Origin: Macrophomina tecta
Lineage: Eukaryota; Ascomycota; Dothideomycetes; Botryosphaeriales; Botryosphaeriaceae
DNA: 64,000 nt
Assembly (NCBI GenBank): GCA_024180945.1
Contig: JAKSGN010000020.1
Location: forward strand, 868,001 to 932,000
Direction: 5' to 3'
The notes beneath the pieces are model-generated. The model saw only the letters and a list, made by a program, of their open reading frames with translations, had not been told where the DNA came from and searched no databases. This document shows, piece by piece, positions 46,874 through 58,796 of the stretch (within the stretch, counting starts at the first letter, position 1; each line of letters begins with the position of its first letter). Made by a program: the position numbers and the translations under genes.

Positions 46874-49344
46874 TCACATAAATAGCCATTGCGGCATATC
46901 CGGCTCTGCGCTGCTCTCCGTAGTGGGCTTGTAGCAGCTAATGACATCGAATTCATAGATCGTGTCCGGCTCGGCGGCATCATGGATAGGAAAGGGTACT
47001 AGAAGACGTTTGAACAGCTCGAAGGCTTCGCTGCCAGTGAGCGAAAGGCTATGCCAGGCCTTAATGTTCTGAAGAGAATCTGGTTTCCCTCCATTGAGCT
47101 CGTGACGCGTCGAAACAAGAGCAAAAACTTACCATGTAGTTTTCGGGACAAGGGCCACATCCTCGCGCATTCGCCAAGGATATTTAGCAGGGCCTCGTAA
47201 CCCGTTTCCATTTGAAGGGCCAAGTCGGGAGCGTGATCCTGCATGCTGGGCTGTTGGTGCATGATGCAGATGGTGAGCATGCAGCCCAGGATCCAGCCTG
47301 CGCAGCTCATCAATGGTTCGGAAAACGAGCAGTACGACGGGGGCATGACGCGGAATAGGTCTACCGCTGCTAGGATGTGCGAGACGCAGCCGGACCACAA
47401 CTGACTCAGTCGCGCTTCGGTTTCCGGGCTTGTGGGTAGGTTGTCGTGCAGGTGGAGCAGGAGGTTGGCGGACGTGTAGATGCAGCATCTGGGACTTGGT
47501 TAGCTGAGGCATGCGGGCGACGACTCTTGGCGCGCTGCAAGATGGAGCTTGGGAGCTTCGGTGTAGGGTAGCATTTCCTTGGGCGAGTGCTTCAACCACT
47601 CCCGAATGTGGAAAGTATGGGGCTGTTGGCGAAGCTCTCGGACAGATCTCCATGCTATCGGGCGTTAAGAGTAAGTGAAGGCCAACTTACGTGCGCAAAA
47701 TCAAGAGAGCATCGATCCTCAATCTGTGACGGAGCGTAGTCTCGTAGTAATGCGATGCCAATTGAGGGTCCAAGTACCAGTTCGGTAGTGTTTCACAGAT
47801 TTGGATAGCCCTTGCCTGCGTATCAGCAATGAGTTTCAGGGCCACGTCGGGCGGCGATGAGGAGATCATATTCTGGTTCCGACCGAGGTCACGGAGAAGC
47901 AGACACATGATGAGGGTCAGACGCTGGCCGTCCGCCACCAATGCGCTGTTCGGATCTTGGATCAGATTCCATAGAGTAGGGCCGGTTGTTCGAGGAATGT
48001 AGATTAGTCGCGGGTCCGGATCGACGCCAGCGGTGAAGTCGGAAATGGAAGTACACGGCAGAGAAGTCGTGGCTACGTCTGTATCGATGGCGCAGGGCGT
48101 GCCGGTGAGGACGTTGCTGAATTGATCTATCTTGATGATGGTCCACCACACGTATCGCAGCTCCTCCAAACTGACATTGGGGAAACAGGGGTGGGCGGTA
48201 GCTTGGGGGGTTCGGTCAACCTGATGCAGCTTGCAGCCGTACGCGATGCGAGCCAGCTTGCCGACGAGCATCCAGGTGTAGCGGTTCGGGCCCATGGCAA
48301 ACTGGTGGATGATACAGAGACAGATGATCTTGATGTCGCTCAGGAGGGTGGTTTTGTAGTCCGTCTCCTTCTTTTCTATACTTCGCTCAATGACGTTTAC
48401 GGCATTGAGGAGGGCGGGGTCGGGAGGCTCGGCATGGACGCACGAGGCCAGGCTTAGCATAACAAGGATGAGATCTGGGTGAAGGAGATTATTGTTCAGA
48501 TCTTGGAAGAATTCTCTTCGCTGGAACAGGGGGAACATGAGCTGAATAGTTGAGAAGTATACCTCCAGCCTGGCTGAGTCAGCTTGGAAACAGCCGGCGT
48601 CTGGAAAAGCGCACTTACAGCTGGCGCGTCCTCGCTTCGTCGACCTGCATGTCGTAGGTGGAGGCTGGGGATGAAGTAGACTCGGCATCGGGAGCACTGG
48701 GGGGGTCAAAATCAGGCCAGCTAAGGGCGGACGCCCCGGGATTGTCGGGAGTATCAGTTTCCATGCTTGGGCTGCCAGACTCAGGGTTGATGGCATGGGC
48801 CCTGAGGAGGGACTCGAGCTGGTCTGCAGGGCATGTGAGCGTTTGCATGCAGGACGCCGGGGGGTTTCTTACCGATGCGAGCATGAAGCGCGGCTGTCCT
48901 CTGGGACGGGGCGCCCTTTGGAGGCCCCGGTTTGCGCCTCAGCGTAGGATAGAAGCACTTGAGGTCGCAATTTCGGCAGCGTGCGCATTCGGGCTTCTCG
49001 AGCCCGCCTGTTGGAGCAGTCAGTGGCGGGATTCACGTCGGACCAAGAGCAGCACGGTCACACGAACGCAGGCTCGCGCGTGCGCTGAAGCCGACATGCA
49101 GGGAGGGGAGGGGGAGAGGGCACAGCAGACAGCAGAACGGGTGTTCTTCATGTGTCCGCGGTGAAGAGGGCAGGAGCGGCGGCAGGCTGTAACGTGGCCA
49201 GAAGCGGGCGAGCAAGCAACGCACATTTCTGCTTCTTTCTGCACATGCATGCGTTAGAACGGGCGTGAGGGAGAGGTCGGCAACCCACCTTCTGCAGTGT
49301 TCGCACGCTCCTGCTTTGCCGCGCCGTGCAGGTTGGGCGTTCAT
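46874..49344 (-). CDS. Zn2Cys6 fungal transcription factor, eight exons
   Basis: Nuclear sequence-specific regulator, modelled at 657 residues. Exons on minus: 49344-49289, 49239-49226, 49007-48873, 48823-48619, 48569-47691, 47647-47525, 47488-47133 and 47079-46874. The zinc cluster is rebuilt only by splicing: C14, C17, C24, C31, C34, C41 (ACEHCRRKKQKC, then PECARCRNCDLKC), a perfect C-x2-C-x6-C-x6-C-x2-C-x6-C. A basic linker (RRKPGPPKG) and a helix DQLESLLRAH, probably for dimerisation, follow. The middle region (LEVYFSTIQLMFPLFQ through GCKLHQVDR, EELRYVWWTIIKIDQF, GTPCAIDTD) is a standard fungal transcription-factor domain. The C-terminal part has PYTEAPKLHLAAR, CIYTSANLLLHLHD and WHSLSLTGSEAFELF. 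Junctions of exons 5/6 and especially 6/7 (36-base intron with GTCGTC donor) are weak; the rest are good. No target genes can be inferred from the neighbours. Confidence 0.82.
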
Positions 49345-50836
49345 GGTGGTGCGTTGCGGGACTCGGCGCGGAGAGGGCGTGCGGCAGGAGCACGAGGGCA
49401 GACTGGCGGGGCTGGCAGTGGCAGGCGGTGGTCTTGCCAGAGTCCGCGGTGCAGAGCCTCTGCCGGGCCGAGAGAGGACAGGAGGACGGCAGAGGGGCGG
49501 GCGACGGTTGAGGTGATGAAGTAAGGGTAAGGTTTGCGGCAACAGGCATGACTAAGTCAGGCCCTGCAGCCCCGCTCGGACAAATAGGCTGCTCGACGAA
49601 AGCTAAACATCGAAGCTGTCGCACTGTCGCCAAGCCCCACCCGCTGCGGCCCTGGCACTTCTCCGCCGGAGCCACCGTCAACTACACGGCTGCTGCCGGG
49701 GCGTGCGAGGGGCGAGAACGAGCGCGCCCGAGCAGTGCGCTTGCCGCTTGCTCGCCCGTCAGGCGGGATGCAGGCCAGTGAAGTAATCAAAAGCGCAGCT
49801 TGCGCCCAGGCTATCTGCTTAGAGTTTATCGGTTCCTGCCATGCGCCAGCACTGGCCGTAGCGCGGCAATCTTGGCTGGGTGCTGAATACTAATCGTGAC
49901 GGGCTGGTCACATCGGCACCTCGCCCACGCTTCTCTCTGCCCCCCCTACCTCGCGCGTATTGCTCACTCGTTCGCCGCATGTGCTTCAAGCATGCAGTAT
50001 CCGCTGCACGCATCCAAGACCGCGGCCTGACGCTGGCATTTTACGTTTATTCGCTCGAACTTCCGCGACTCATTTACATCTACGCAATGGTTGATACAGG
50101 CTGCGGCAGGGCCTCTTGGATCCTCTCCCGGCCGGCCAAGCAGCACATCTCTGTACCCGCATCATCCAACCCGGCTGGAGACTGTTCCCTGGCGCTGCTG
50201 TGCACCTCCCACCGCTGCGCACTCCCACCACCGCGCTCATCGTCGGCATCGAGACCCGGCACATGCACGACGAACAAGTCCTCCAAAGCGACAAGCCGAC
50301 GCAGGACAGACCTGCACCCCCAGCCTCGAGACATCCGTCTCCCAGCGCAATCTGCCTTAGCGTCTCCGCACGCGCTTCCACCGCCACAGACAGCTCATCC
50401 TCACCACGGCACTCCAAGCACCGCAACCCCCCGGCCCCTCGCAGCGCCAACACCGCCCGCCACGCCAGACACCCCTCCTCCACGCCGCCTCAGACGCCCC
50501 GGGAACCTCGCCAGCTCCTCCGCGCGCCCGCCCCGGCGACCCACGCCCAATCGCAGCACCCGCAGCCCGCTCCAACCCTTTTCCGCCACCCGCTCCGCGC
50601 CCTCCGACTGCCCAGCCGCTTCCCGCTCCGCATGCCATCACATACGAGCAAACGTCGACTTCCCCCCGTGCCCCCCGCCTTCGTCGTCGTACCCCGACAC
50701 CCAGCGCGCCAAGGACACTTAGTCGCTCACCGGGCAGTTGCACTCCCCATTTGCCAGCAATCCCTTGGTCGGATATCCGTTCCCCTGCGAACACGCTCTA
50801 TCGCACGACTGTTGTGTGTTTATCTACCTCTGTCGG
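49345..50836. other. Intergenic, no supported gene
   Basis: About 1.5 kb, GC-rich at 50.2-50.7 kb. Long overlapping frames there are Pro/Arg-rich on one strand and Gly/Arg-rich on the other, typical of composition artefacts. It presumably holds the promoter of the Zn2Cys6 gene on its left. Confidence 0.55.
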
Positions 50837-51421
50837 TCAGCAGGCGCACCGTCTTCTGAGGCGCAGGGGCAAGACCTGGCAGAAGCATCCGTGGTAAGTG
50901 TAGGCCGTGTCGCCTCCAGTGCCCGTGGTTAGGCAGGTCCGCTCGTCCACATTTTGCCTGAATGCTTTATCAAATGCCTGAGGCGGGCCAGTGTCAGTCG
51001 CCAATAGGCGTGTCTGCGCTCTGAGGGGACTGACAGGCTCATCTGCGTATTGCTTTTCGTTGCATATCGGGTAGCACTCGTCGTCGCTCCGACACTTGGC
51101 GGCGAAGACGATGGTCAGCTTGAAAGCCTTGGCAGCTTCTGCCGGGTTTCGCCGTGGACGTACGAAGCAATCGCAGACTTTGTAAGGCTGCAAGTCGGTC
51201 ACGCAATGCCCGACGGGCGGGTTCCCGGCCGGACCAGCGCAGTACGCATGGCACTCATCGTCGCTTTGGCACGGGTGCCAGTCCTGAGAAGGTCAATAGA
51301 TTTGCTCAGGTGCTTGCTGCAACGCAGCGTTTAGACTCACTTCGTCCGAAGACCCTTGCGACTGGGCTGCGGCGAAGGCCAGACACCAGAGTGCAGAAGA
51401 AATGGCCCAGACGGTCTTCAT
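50837..51421 (-). CDS. Secreted protein with two tandem six-cysteine domains
   Basis: Predicted 175-residue secreted protein, function unknown. Exons on minus are 51421-51341 and 51283-50837, joined across a 57-base intron (GTGAGT...CTCAG) between codons. Residues 1-20 (MKTVWAISSALWCLAFAAAQ) form a signal peptide. Two similar units follow. Unit 1 is C-x5-C-x3-C-x11-C-x9-C-x-C, starting CQSDDECHAYC and ending CDC. Unit 2 is C-x5-C-x3-C-x42-C-x15-C-x-C, starting CRSDDECYPIC and ending CFC. The shared SDDEC core suggests an internal duplication. C-x3-C together with a final C-x-C is the signature spacing of cysteine-stabilised alpha-beta folds, seen in defensin-like peptides of many organisms, but spacing alone does not prove the fold or any activity. 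Two extra cysteines occur at the very end (RRRCAC). Size and secretion fit an effector-like or antimicrobial-like protein (inference). Confidence 0.78.
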
Positions 51422-53422
51422 GCTGAATTCTGCCGAGGAGGTTGTGTAAGACGGCACAATGTTCCATTTGCTGATTAAAAGCATTGCGGAAATTACCAAT
51501 GGTGCTGCACTTGCTAAAAATACGAGATGAGGAAAAGAGTTCAGCGGGCAAACAGACAAACGACCTTATTGCTCCCGGCGGCATCCGGAAACCCACTGCC
51601 ATCTATTTTACTATTTCTGACAAGAGTAATTTACTAGCTCTCCCCGAATCTGAGTCAGCAGTCGAAAATGTGCATCCAACAGAGCGCAGCATCTCATAAA
51701 TGGGCTTTTGTCCGCCACGAGATCACTGTCAACGCCATCGAAGTAGCGAATGGGGGATATGGATAGGCAGACTTCCCGAACTTCACATTTGACGATCCTT
51801 CGCTCCTGGCTTCACCCACGAATCGCGCGCGCAAAGGGCCGTTTGAGATTAGTGGCGCATCATGGGCCCATTCATGCGCCATGATCCCATGTTTGGCAAG
51901 ATGTCCTCTAGCCAGGCCTTGCGGGCTGCAGCCGAGATTGAGAAGTCTGGAAGCTTATGAAACTTCGAGATGGTCGGCGCCACCAACGGCTGGGGTAAGC
52001 TCTGCCCTGGATCACATTCGGTTCTGACGCATAACATCGCGCTGCTGGACCATGTAGATTCTAGCGCCACCCTTAATTGTGCTTAGAACCCGCCGAAGCA
52101 GTCGAGGCCACGAGACTTGGAAACCGTGGCGCGCCTTGTCGGCTCTCACGACAGCAACGAAAATGCTTGTCATCGGGTCTGTGGGGAATTCGCTGGGCCC
52201 AGAGCCAGAGGAAAAGACGAGGAAGAAAACGATGAGGCGGAAGCTCCTGCAGCGTGGCGGTTTCGCGGTACAAAAGTTGTGCGGCACATACATTGCAGCA
52301 GCCCTCCTCAGGTGATGACCAGGTGGCCGTGCTGCTGCTGAAGCTCACCCGCGGAACAAGTCCGATATCCCTCTGCTGCAGGCGTACATACGACCACGGA
52401 ACGAGGCAAGAAGAAAGTCTACGGCCAGTTATGGAAGGGGGTGCAGGGCGGATCTCACAAGACCTGGCGGAAAAAAGATCAAGCGCATGGAGGATGCGCA
52501 TCCGCGCCACAAAGAGGGAGGTCCCTCGGCGATCACTCCAGGCTCCGTTCAGCGGCCGGATAAAGCGGATGCGCACGAGCGTGCTTTTTGCAGTTCGTGC
52601 TATGCGTAGATTGGGCTTCGTAAGACGCAGCGCTGAGGTGGCTATCATGAGGCTGGCTGCGCAACAGATCCGGGAGGGTGGAAGGCTTTCGGAGAGTGGG
52701 TCTGGACCTGTGGATGGGGAAAGCAAGTGCATGCAGAGGCATTTTATGGAATTCATGCAGGGTCTTTTCAGCTGCGGTGGGTCTGGTGCATACGGCAGAG
52801 TCAGATCTCGCTCCCGATTTCCGCAGTGATTTGGAAACAAGGCTCACGGCGAGCAACCAACTCCTTCATCCAGAGCCCCAAACTTAGGATAGCAGCGAAG
52901 CCCTCAGTACCTTCAGAAGATAGCAGCTCACTGCTTCTGCCTAATGCTGTTTTACAATGCGCAACCTTCTAGGTAACTTTCTCAAGCTCGGTTAGGCTAC
53001 AGTTGTGCTGTACAGGCACCTGGCCTTAGCGGGATGTACGTACGGCGCTCTAGGCGGAAGGTTGTAGAGAGCTGCTGAGATACATGTGGCACGATGCATG
53101 AAATTGGTGTTGTGGAAAACTGAAAACTTATCAAAGCGATTAACCCTACCAATCATAGCTGCATGGCGTTCTCGCCCCTACCATTTCCTTATCGCCAGGC
53201 ATTGGAGGCGGATTCAAAGAGGCTGTTTGATCTGCCGTCTGGCGCACTCGATGACTATAAATCGTCGGGCGTCATTAACCTACTCCTGAACCGGAAGGCC
53301 GATTTACGCTCCACTTTCTACATATTCAAACAATCCATCTCATGCTACTTAACCCGCCCTCTTGACCTTCTGTTATCTAAGCATCAACCCACATACCTTC
53401 TCATGCCTGTTCTCCAGAAGTG
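51422..53422. other. Intergenic, no supported gene
   Basis: About 2 kb between divergent genes. Frames at 52.1-52.8 kb on both strands are Arg/Ser-rich without a domain. The right end contains a TATA box and CT-rich leader for the CorA-like gene. Confidence 0.5.
53256..53262 (+). promoter_or_regulatory. TATA box upstream of the CorA-like gene
   Basis: TATAAAT, 161 bases before the proposed ATG at 53423, followed by a pyrimidine-rich leader. It supports that start. Confidence 0.4.
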
Positions 53423-56400
53423 ATGTCGGGCTATCGAAACTCTTCATCCCTAGGCGACGAAGAAGAATGTTACGGACCTACCTGTATATAGAGTTGTTGG
53501 GGCACGATCAGCCACTAGGCTGATCATTGCTGAACCTTTTGTCGACTGGGAGTCGACGGGAGGTTGGCCGAATGGTCTTACGCGCCGACTGAAACCCAAC
53601 ACGGTCGGGTCCGTCGTAACAAAGAACCGAACTCCACTGCCGCGCCACCATCATCAGATACATCCTGTATTCCTTGGGTTTATTTGCCGTTTTTCGATGC
53701 ACGACTCCCTGAAGACCTCCAAGAGCCATGGGTCGTCGTGGACACCCCATTCCAACAGTCTGAACACGACATCAAAAAAACCTTCACGTGTAAGCGACAC
53801 CAAAGGACAGGTGCACGTGATCACAGCCTAATGCTCGGCCTCTGTAGATGAAACCGTCACCTCTCCTATCTGCGATGATCCACAGGCCTCAAGCCCACCC
53901 GGAGCTGAGAAAGCAACACGAGATCGCCAAGCTTATGCGTCTTTTGGGGACAATGGCACCACTGCTAGCGTCACAGCATATGGCAAGATCATGCAGATAT
54001 CCAAGTATCTTGGGATCGGTCGATCTGGCCTCTTCTGCGTCGATCTTCCATCTACTCCTGAGCCCTGGCTCGTCTCTTCTCGAATGGAGAGCCTCATGCA
54101 TCTATCAACGGATAGAACATCTGGGATAGGACTTGAGCTGGACGATCGCCACAAGCGAATTTGGTGCTTCGACGACAAAGAACCATCGTTGAGTTTTGTC
54201 CAGGATCGCTGGCCTTCATTCTATTTTGGCGCCTCAAAAGGCTACAGCTTCAACCTTCAGTTCTTCTGTGGCGCAGGGTCAATCTTCCAGCGCTACATAT
54301 GGAACCCTGTTCGAGATCACGGCGATGTGCCCGATCTGCCACACTTCCAATTTGCAGCTGATATGCTCATCCGCGATCTTGACTTCACAGATGGAGATAA
54401 TCACTTCAACAACAGCGAATCGAGCAGCGCGGGATATAAATGTATTCCCGGACCTCACAATTACAGCATCACGCTCGTTCACGCTGCGTCTGGGCCCCGC
54501 CCTCGACGTACGATTGGTTTGACAGTCACAGTCCATGCTCAAGGTATCCCACAAAAGCTCACGAGAAGCGAGTGCTCGGAGCGCTTGTACAAGATAAGGC
54601 CCTGCAAAGAGGCACAAGAGAGGTTCCGGACCTGCAAAAGAGTGGAGGTCACGGTAGCTTTCAAGCTGCAGACACTCTCATCAGCAGAAAACTGGGAAAC
54701 CTTCATGATTTCAGCGAATGACCTCAGCAGCATGTGTTGTGCGCTTTCCGCAGAAGCGGACCTCTTGTGCAAGAGATTTCGGTTCTCCTCAAATCCGCGG
54801 CTGGACTTGGTCATCAGGAGAAACCTCAACCACATACTTTCAGTTTGTAGTATCCCTATCGAGCAAGGTGACAGGATTTCAAAGAAAGCGGGACCAGAAG
54901 GGTTGAAGCGTGATGAATATATGGGGTCTGAGCGAACGGAGGTCAAGCCGATCGCTCTGACTTGTGGGGATATATCCGGTCACCGGACAGCAACATTAGC
55001 AAGCTTGTGAGTGGAATCACCCCAATATCAGAAGGCGCTTGCTGACCAAAGTAGTTTTGCGTTCGAGTTTCTGCTTGAAATGCTTCAGTATCTCCGCCAT
55101 GACGTCAAAGCACAAAAGATTCACCAAGATGGCACCTGCAGCTGCCATGTATGCATGAGAGAGTACATCGAATTCCTAGATAAGCGAATTGTAGATACAT
55201 GCAACGGTCACGTGGCTTGGACCTTGGACACCGAGAAGGAGCAGGGTCTCTTCCAGCCGCACTATTGGATCACCGGACGCAAAATCACAGACCTTTCTTA
55301 CCTTCTGCCCAAGAGTCCGACAGACACGCCTCTACATATCATCAAGGTCCATGACCTGTGCCATGCGGAAGGTTCATCTAGATTTGTTGGAAACGATCGA
55401 TGGCAACGATTTCAAGCGACTTTAGAGCGCTGGCTCGAAGAATTGCAATCCCAGGACAAACGCGGCAAGTAGGTATTGCCGAAGGCCCAGAGAGAGAGGT
55501 ACCACCTGGCAGATCATATTTGGATTCACAGAGCGGTCGAGTGCATCGAGAACCTTCCAGGTTGCAACATTGTGGCGCTCGATAAATCATATTACCTTGG
55601 TCACCCCCACTGGTACGCTGATGCCTCTAATTACAAGCGTTCCGATGAGCTCAAAAGAGTTATACTGAAAAGATTTTCTCTGCAAAATCCTCACACCAAA
55701 CAGCGCATGCTTGCAACTTCTCGCAGTCCCTGGGATTCAAGATTTCTTTTCCACGCCAAGGACACAGCTTTGTTCTACGCAATGGACTCGGGCTTCTTTG
55801 ATAAGAGCGGTAAAGCAGGAGCCAGATGGCGAGAATATTGGAATAGTAAGATTGAAGCATGGAAAAGGACAGTCGAAGTGCAGGCAGAACATGAAGCAAA
55901 TCAAGCTCTCGACTGGGAAAAACCTTTGCGGCATGCTCTGGCACTCATGTTTGGATTGAAGCGCAAGGATATCACTCCTTTTCCAACCGAAGCGATGTTG
56001 CAGTTTATCACGAAACGTCTTATGAGACATTCCTCCCCGAATGGGCTTTTCCCTGGTTCACTGGACTCGAGTGGCGCACCAGTGTCGTTCGGGGACGAGT
56101 TGGAACGAGATGGCTACTGGCATGCCACATTCGAGCTGCCATACATTTTCTGGAAATACGGTAGAAATTACATGGAAAGCGCGGCCAAGCTCACACAACC
56201 CAGTTTAGAGCACATGCCGAGGCGCTTGCCAGAAGAACAACTACCCCTGGACGCACCATCTCGAAAACGCCCAACAAGCCAGAATTCACCGCAGGCACGT
56301 AAACTCATGGGGAAGAGAGAAGATTTCATGAATTACGCCAAGCTCTTCGGCCAAAGACATCTGGTAGAAGCGGTCGATGACTGGCTTGAAGTAGCACCGG

Positions 56401-58400
56401 CTTCACTTGATTTCGGCTTCATACCGGACAATCGGAGACGCAATTTCCGGCTACAAATACCGAAGAGGAGCTCATGCGGAGATCATGCAGACTTACATCC
56501 TAAGACAATCCACCATAGCCGAAAGGGTGTGGTGATCGACATAAGCAAAAGAAGTGACGGAACAGAAGCCAGAAAGTCTCTTATGACAAACCAAGAGCTA
56601 CGGGATGCATTGGGGAGGAAAAGAACAGTACAGAAAGCCAAGAAAAGAGTAGTTTGGCTTCCAAGAGGGGATAAAACCACGCAAGAAATACACAAGTTCG
56701 CTTCTTCAGAGACCGAAAAGGACAATTTGCTGGCCTTTTTCGAACAGCATGCTGCTCACGAACAACATTTCTCTGATGTATCCACACCAGCGGCGAACGA
56801 ATGGATTACTGAGATGCATCTCTCTTACTTCAAAAAGCTAGTCCTAGTCAATATTGCAGGGCGTATTCACCCTTCAAATCCCAATTCACTCTGGATCCCG
56901 GAGCTTAATGGCCTCGAAGCTGGACTTCCAAAGCCTGAACTCTCTCATTTGAAAAACAAAAGCCCCCGTGGAGAGCCCGTTCTGGCTCGGAAAACGGCAA
57001 GTTTTCGGTTTGTCGGAGATTTCGCTGATCGGTATTGGACTTGCCACTTTTTGCAGCACAATCCGCAGCATATTTTTAAGGGTCATACTGCGACCCAGAG
57101 CAGCGATCAGGACGAAGGGTTAAATTTGGAAGAATACCTATCGCTCGGTGGACGTGCCCCATCGGTTGAGCCCCCGCATTCTTCCCGGGTTAAACATCCC
57201 TGGCAGCAACGGAAAGTTCTCGAGCTCCTGCTATTCGACAGCATTGTGAGAGACATGGCTACTTGTACTGAGGAAATATGGGACTGGACACGCACAATGA
57301 TCGTCGAAAGCCCCATTGCAGGGTCAAGTGCGGGCAATACGAGTATTCTTGGGCCACCGATACGCTCTCTCCTGTCTCGCAGACAAAGATCAAAAGGTTC
57401 TCTTGATGAACTTGTTAGAACTTGGACCCAGAGCCTGGGATCGAAAGAGAGTAACGTGTACTTTTCCAACGTTAGGGCCTGGAGATCGATTGAGCCGATC
57501 CTTCAAGAGGTGGAGGAAGATTTGGGCCGAAATTTGGAGGCCATCAGAGAGCGGGACGGACGAGAAGACAAGAGAGGATCGGAAAAGCCTCGTTGGACAC
57601 GCAATGACGAGTCTACATATCGTGGGACCATCAATAAGTTGCTGGCCTCCAACCGACAGAACATCCACAAACTGGAGCACCTGGAGAAGAAGATCCGGAC
57701 ATTTCGAAACTCCGTTTCCGGGAAGTTGGTTTCCATGAGAGAGGACATTAATTTCAAAGGTTCAGAGAACATCAATCTTTTCACGTATGTCACTGTCATT
57801 TTCCTGCCCCTCAGCTTCGCCGCAAGCATATTCAGCATGGGAGGAGCACCAGAAACGGCGACGGTAGTTGGCATGGTCATCACATCTGTGGTCGCACTTT
57901 GTCTAACAATATGGGCTCTAGTGAACGCTGAAGCGTTGGCTAGGGGCCTGGTCACACCCGTTGTCAAGCCGATCATGCGGAAATCTGGCCAGGTCATCTT
58001 TTTTGTAATCCATCTGTTCTGGTGGTGCGTCTCTGTCCCACTGGCCACCATTCTACGGGTCTTCGTCGCTTATCCGTTGGTTTACGGATTTTGGCGGTAC
58101 TTGGGTTTCCCTGTTAATCGCAGATACGGCTATTCTGTGATTCCAGGGCTTGAAAATCCAGGACGGTACTTTGAGATCCTGAATGAAATTCTTGACGACC
58201 CAGTAGGTGCTGCGAAAAAGGACTATGAAGACCATAGGGCGCGTATGGACAAAAAGAAACCGGAGGGAAAGTCCACGAGGGAGAGTTCTGTTCAGGAGGC
58301 TTTGAGTAATGAACAGAAAGATTCGGTGGAAGATATCGAAGCCCAAGGTGGATCAGCTCGGCCTCGCAGTTGGCGCAAGTCCAGTGAGGTGCAGGAATGA
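53423..58400 (+). CDS. Very large CorA-like membrane protein
   Basis: Predicted protein of about 1,580 residues with a C-terminal CorA-type membrane module; divalent-cation transport is the family role but is unproven here. Exons: 53423-53483, 53553-53789, 53848-55006, 55052-55468 and 55532-58400. The first exon (MSGYRNSSSLGDEEEC) is inferred from splice fit, TATA position and frame; without it no ATG opens this frame. The long cytosolic part has no recognised domain. A coiled-coil-like helix (NKLLASNRQNIHKLEHLEKK) leads into membrane span 1 (VTVIFLPLSFAASIFSMGG, about 57784-57840) and span 2 (GMVITSVVALCLTIWAL, about 57871-57921). The canonical Gly-Met-Asn is Ser-Met-Gly-Gly here, which argues against classical magnesium selectivity. 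A further hydrophobic region follows (57990-58100), then an acidic/basic tail. A TAG at 55470-55472 lies inside the proposed 63-base intron 55469-55531; unspliced RNA would stop there. Confidence 0.72.
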
Positions 58401-58574
58401 ATAGAAGGAAGTCTGAACAGTGCTCCGGGAGTTTCTCATTTTTGTTTAGTATGCTTGGGTCGAATCGGATACTGCTCCACACTGATCTGAGGGTAACCTG
58501 AAACGGCAGTCGCTTTCTATCATCCTATTGTACTTAAACGCGCGCAAGGCATGCGAGGAGGAGAGAAAATATGG

Positions 58575-58606
<32 letters not shown>

Positions 58607-58796
58607 GGTTTCGTAGATAAGATATCTGCATCGCATATTCGTAAAGGCATTTTCTAGAACGTGGCCTGCTGATAGTTTGAACGCTCAAATATTTCGGCTG
58701 GAGATCTGGTAGACGAGGCACCTTTAGTCTTTTGACCTCTAAACAACTCACGGGATCTGGAATCTTCCTTGGTTTCATTTCGTATTGACCGGTGCT
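58401..58796. other. Convergent intergenic stretch
   Basis: About 400 bases between two convergent genes, containing only the T27 run noted separately. It presumably holds both 3' ends. Confidence 0.6.
58575..58601. repeat. T27 homopolymer
   Basis: Twenty-seven T, the longest homopolymer of the window, between convergent gene ends. It reads A27 on minus, so it is not an A-rich signal for the plus-strand gene. Confidence 0.93.

Noticed and set aside
49880..50859. Two long Pro/Thr/Ser-rich frames on plus
   Set aside because: They overlap each other out of frame, with Gly/Arg-rich frames opposite; a GC-rich artefact with no start context or domain.
51694..51882. Minus-strand frame containing HEWAH, resembling a zinc-protease HExxH site
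   Set aside because: Only five residues match; flanks do not continue any metallopeptidase pattern and the upstream frame is not protein-like. Probably chance.
52073..52840. Transposon-like remnant on minus
   Set aside because: Arg/Ser-rich frame suggested a retroelement piece, but no reverse-transcriptase, integrase or transposase motif is visible, and there are no flanking repeats.
53423..58400. Outright pseudogene call for the CorA-like gene because of the in-frame TAG
   Set aside because: A 63-base GT-AG intron removes the stop and keeps the frame over all exons, so a functional gene is the simpler reading.
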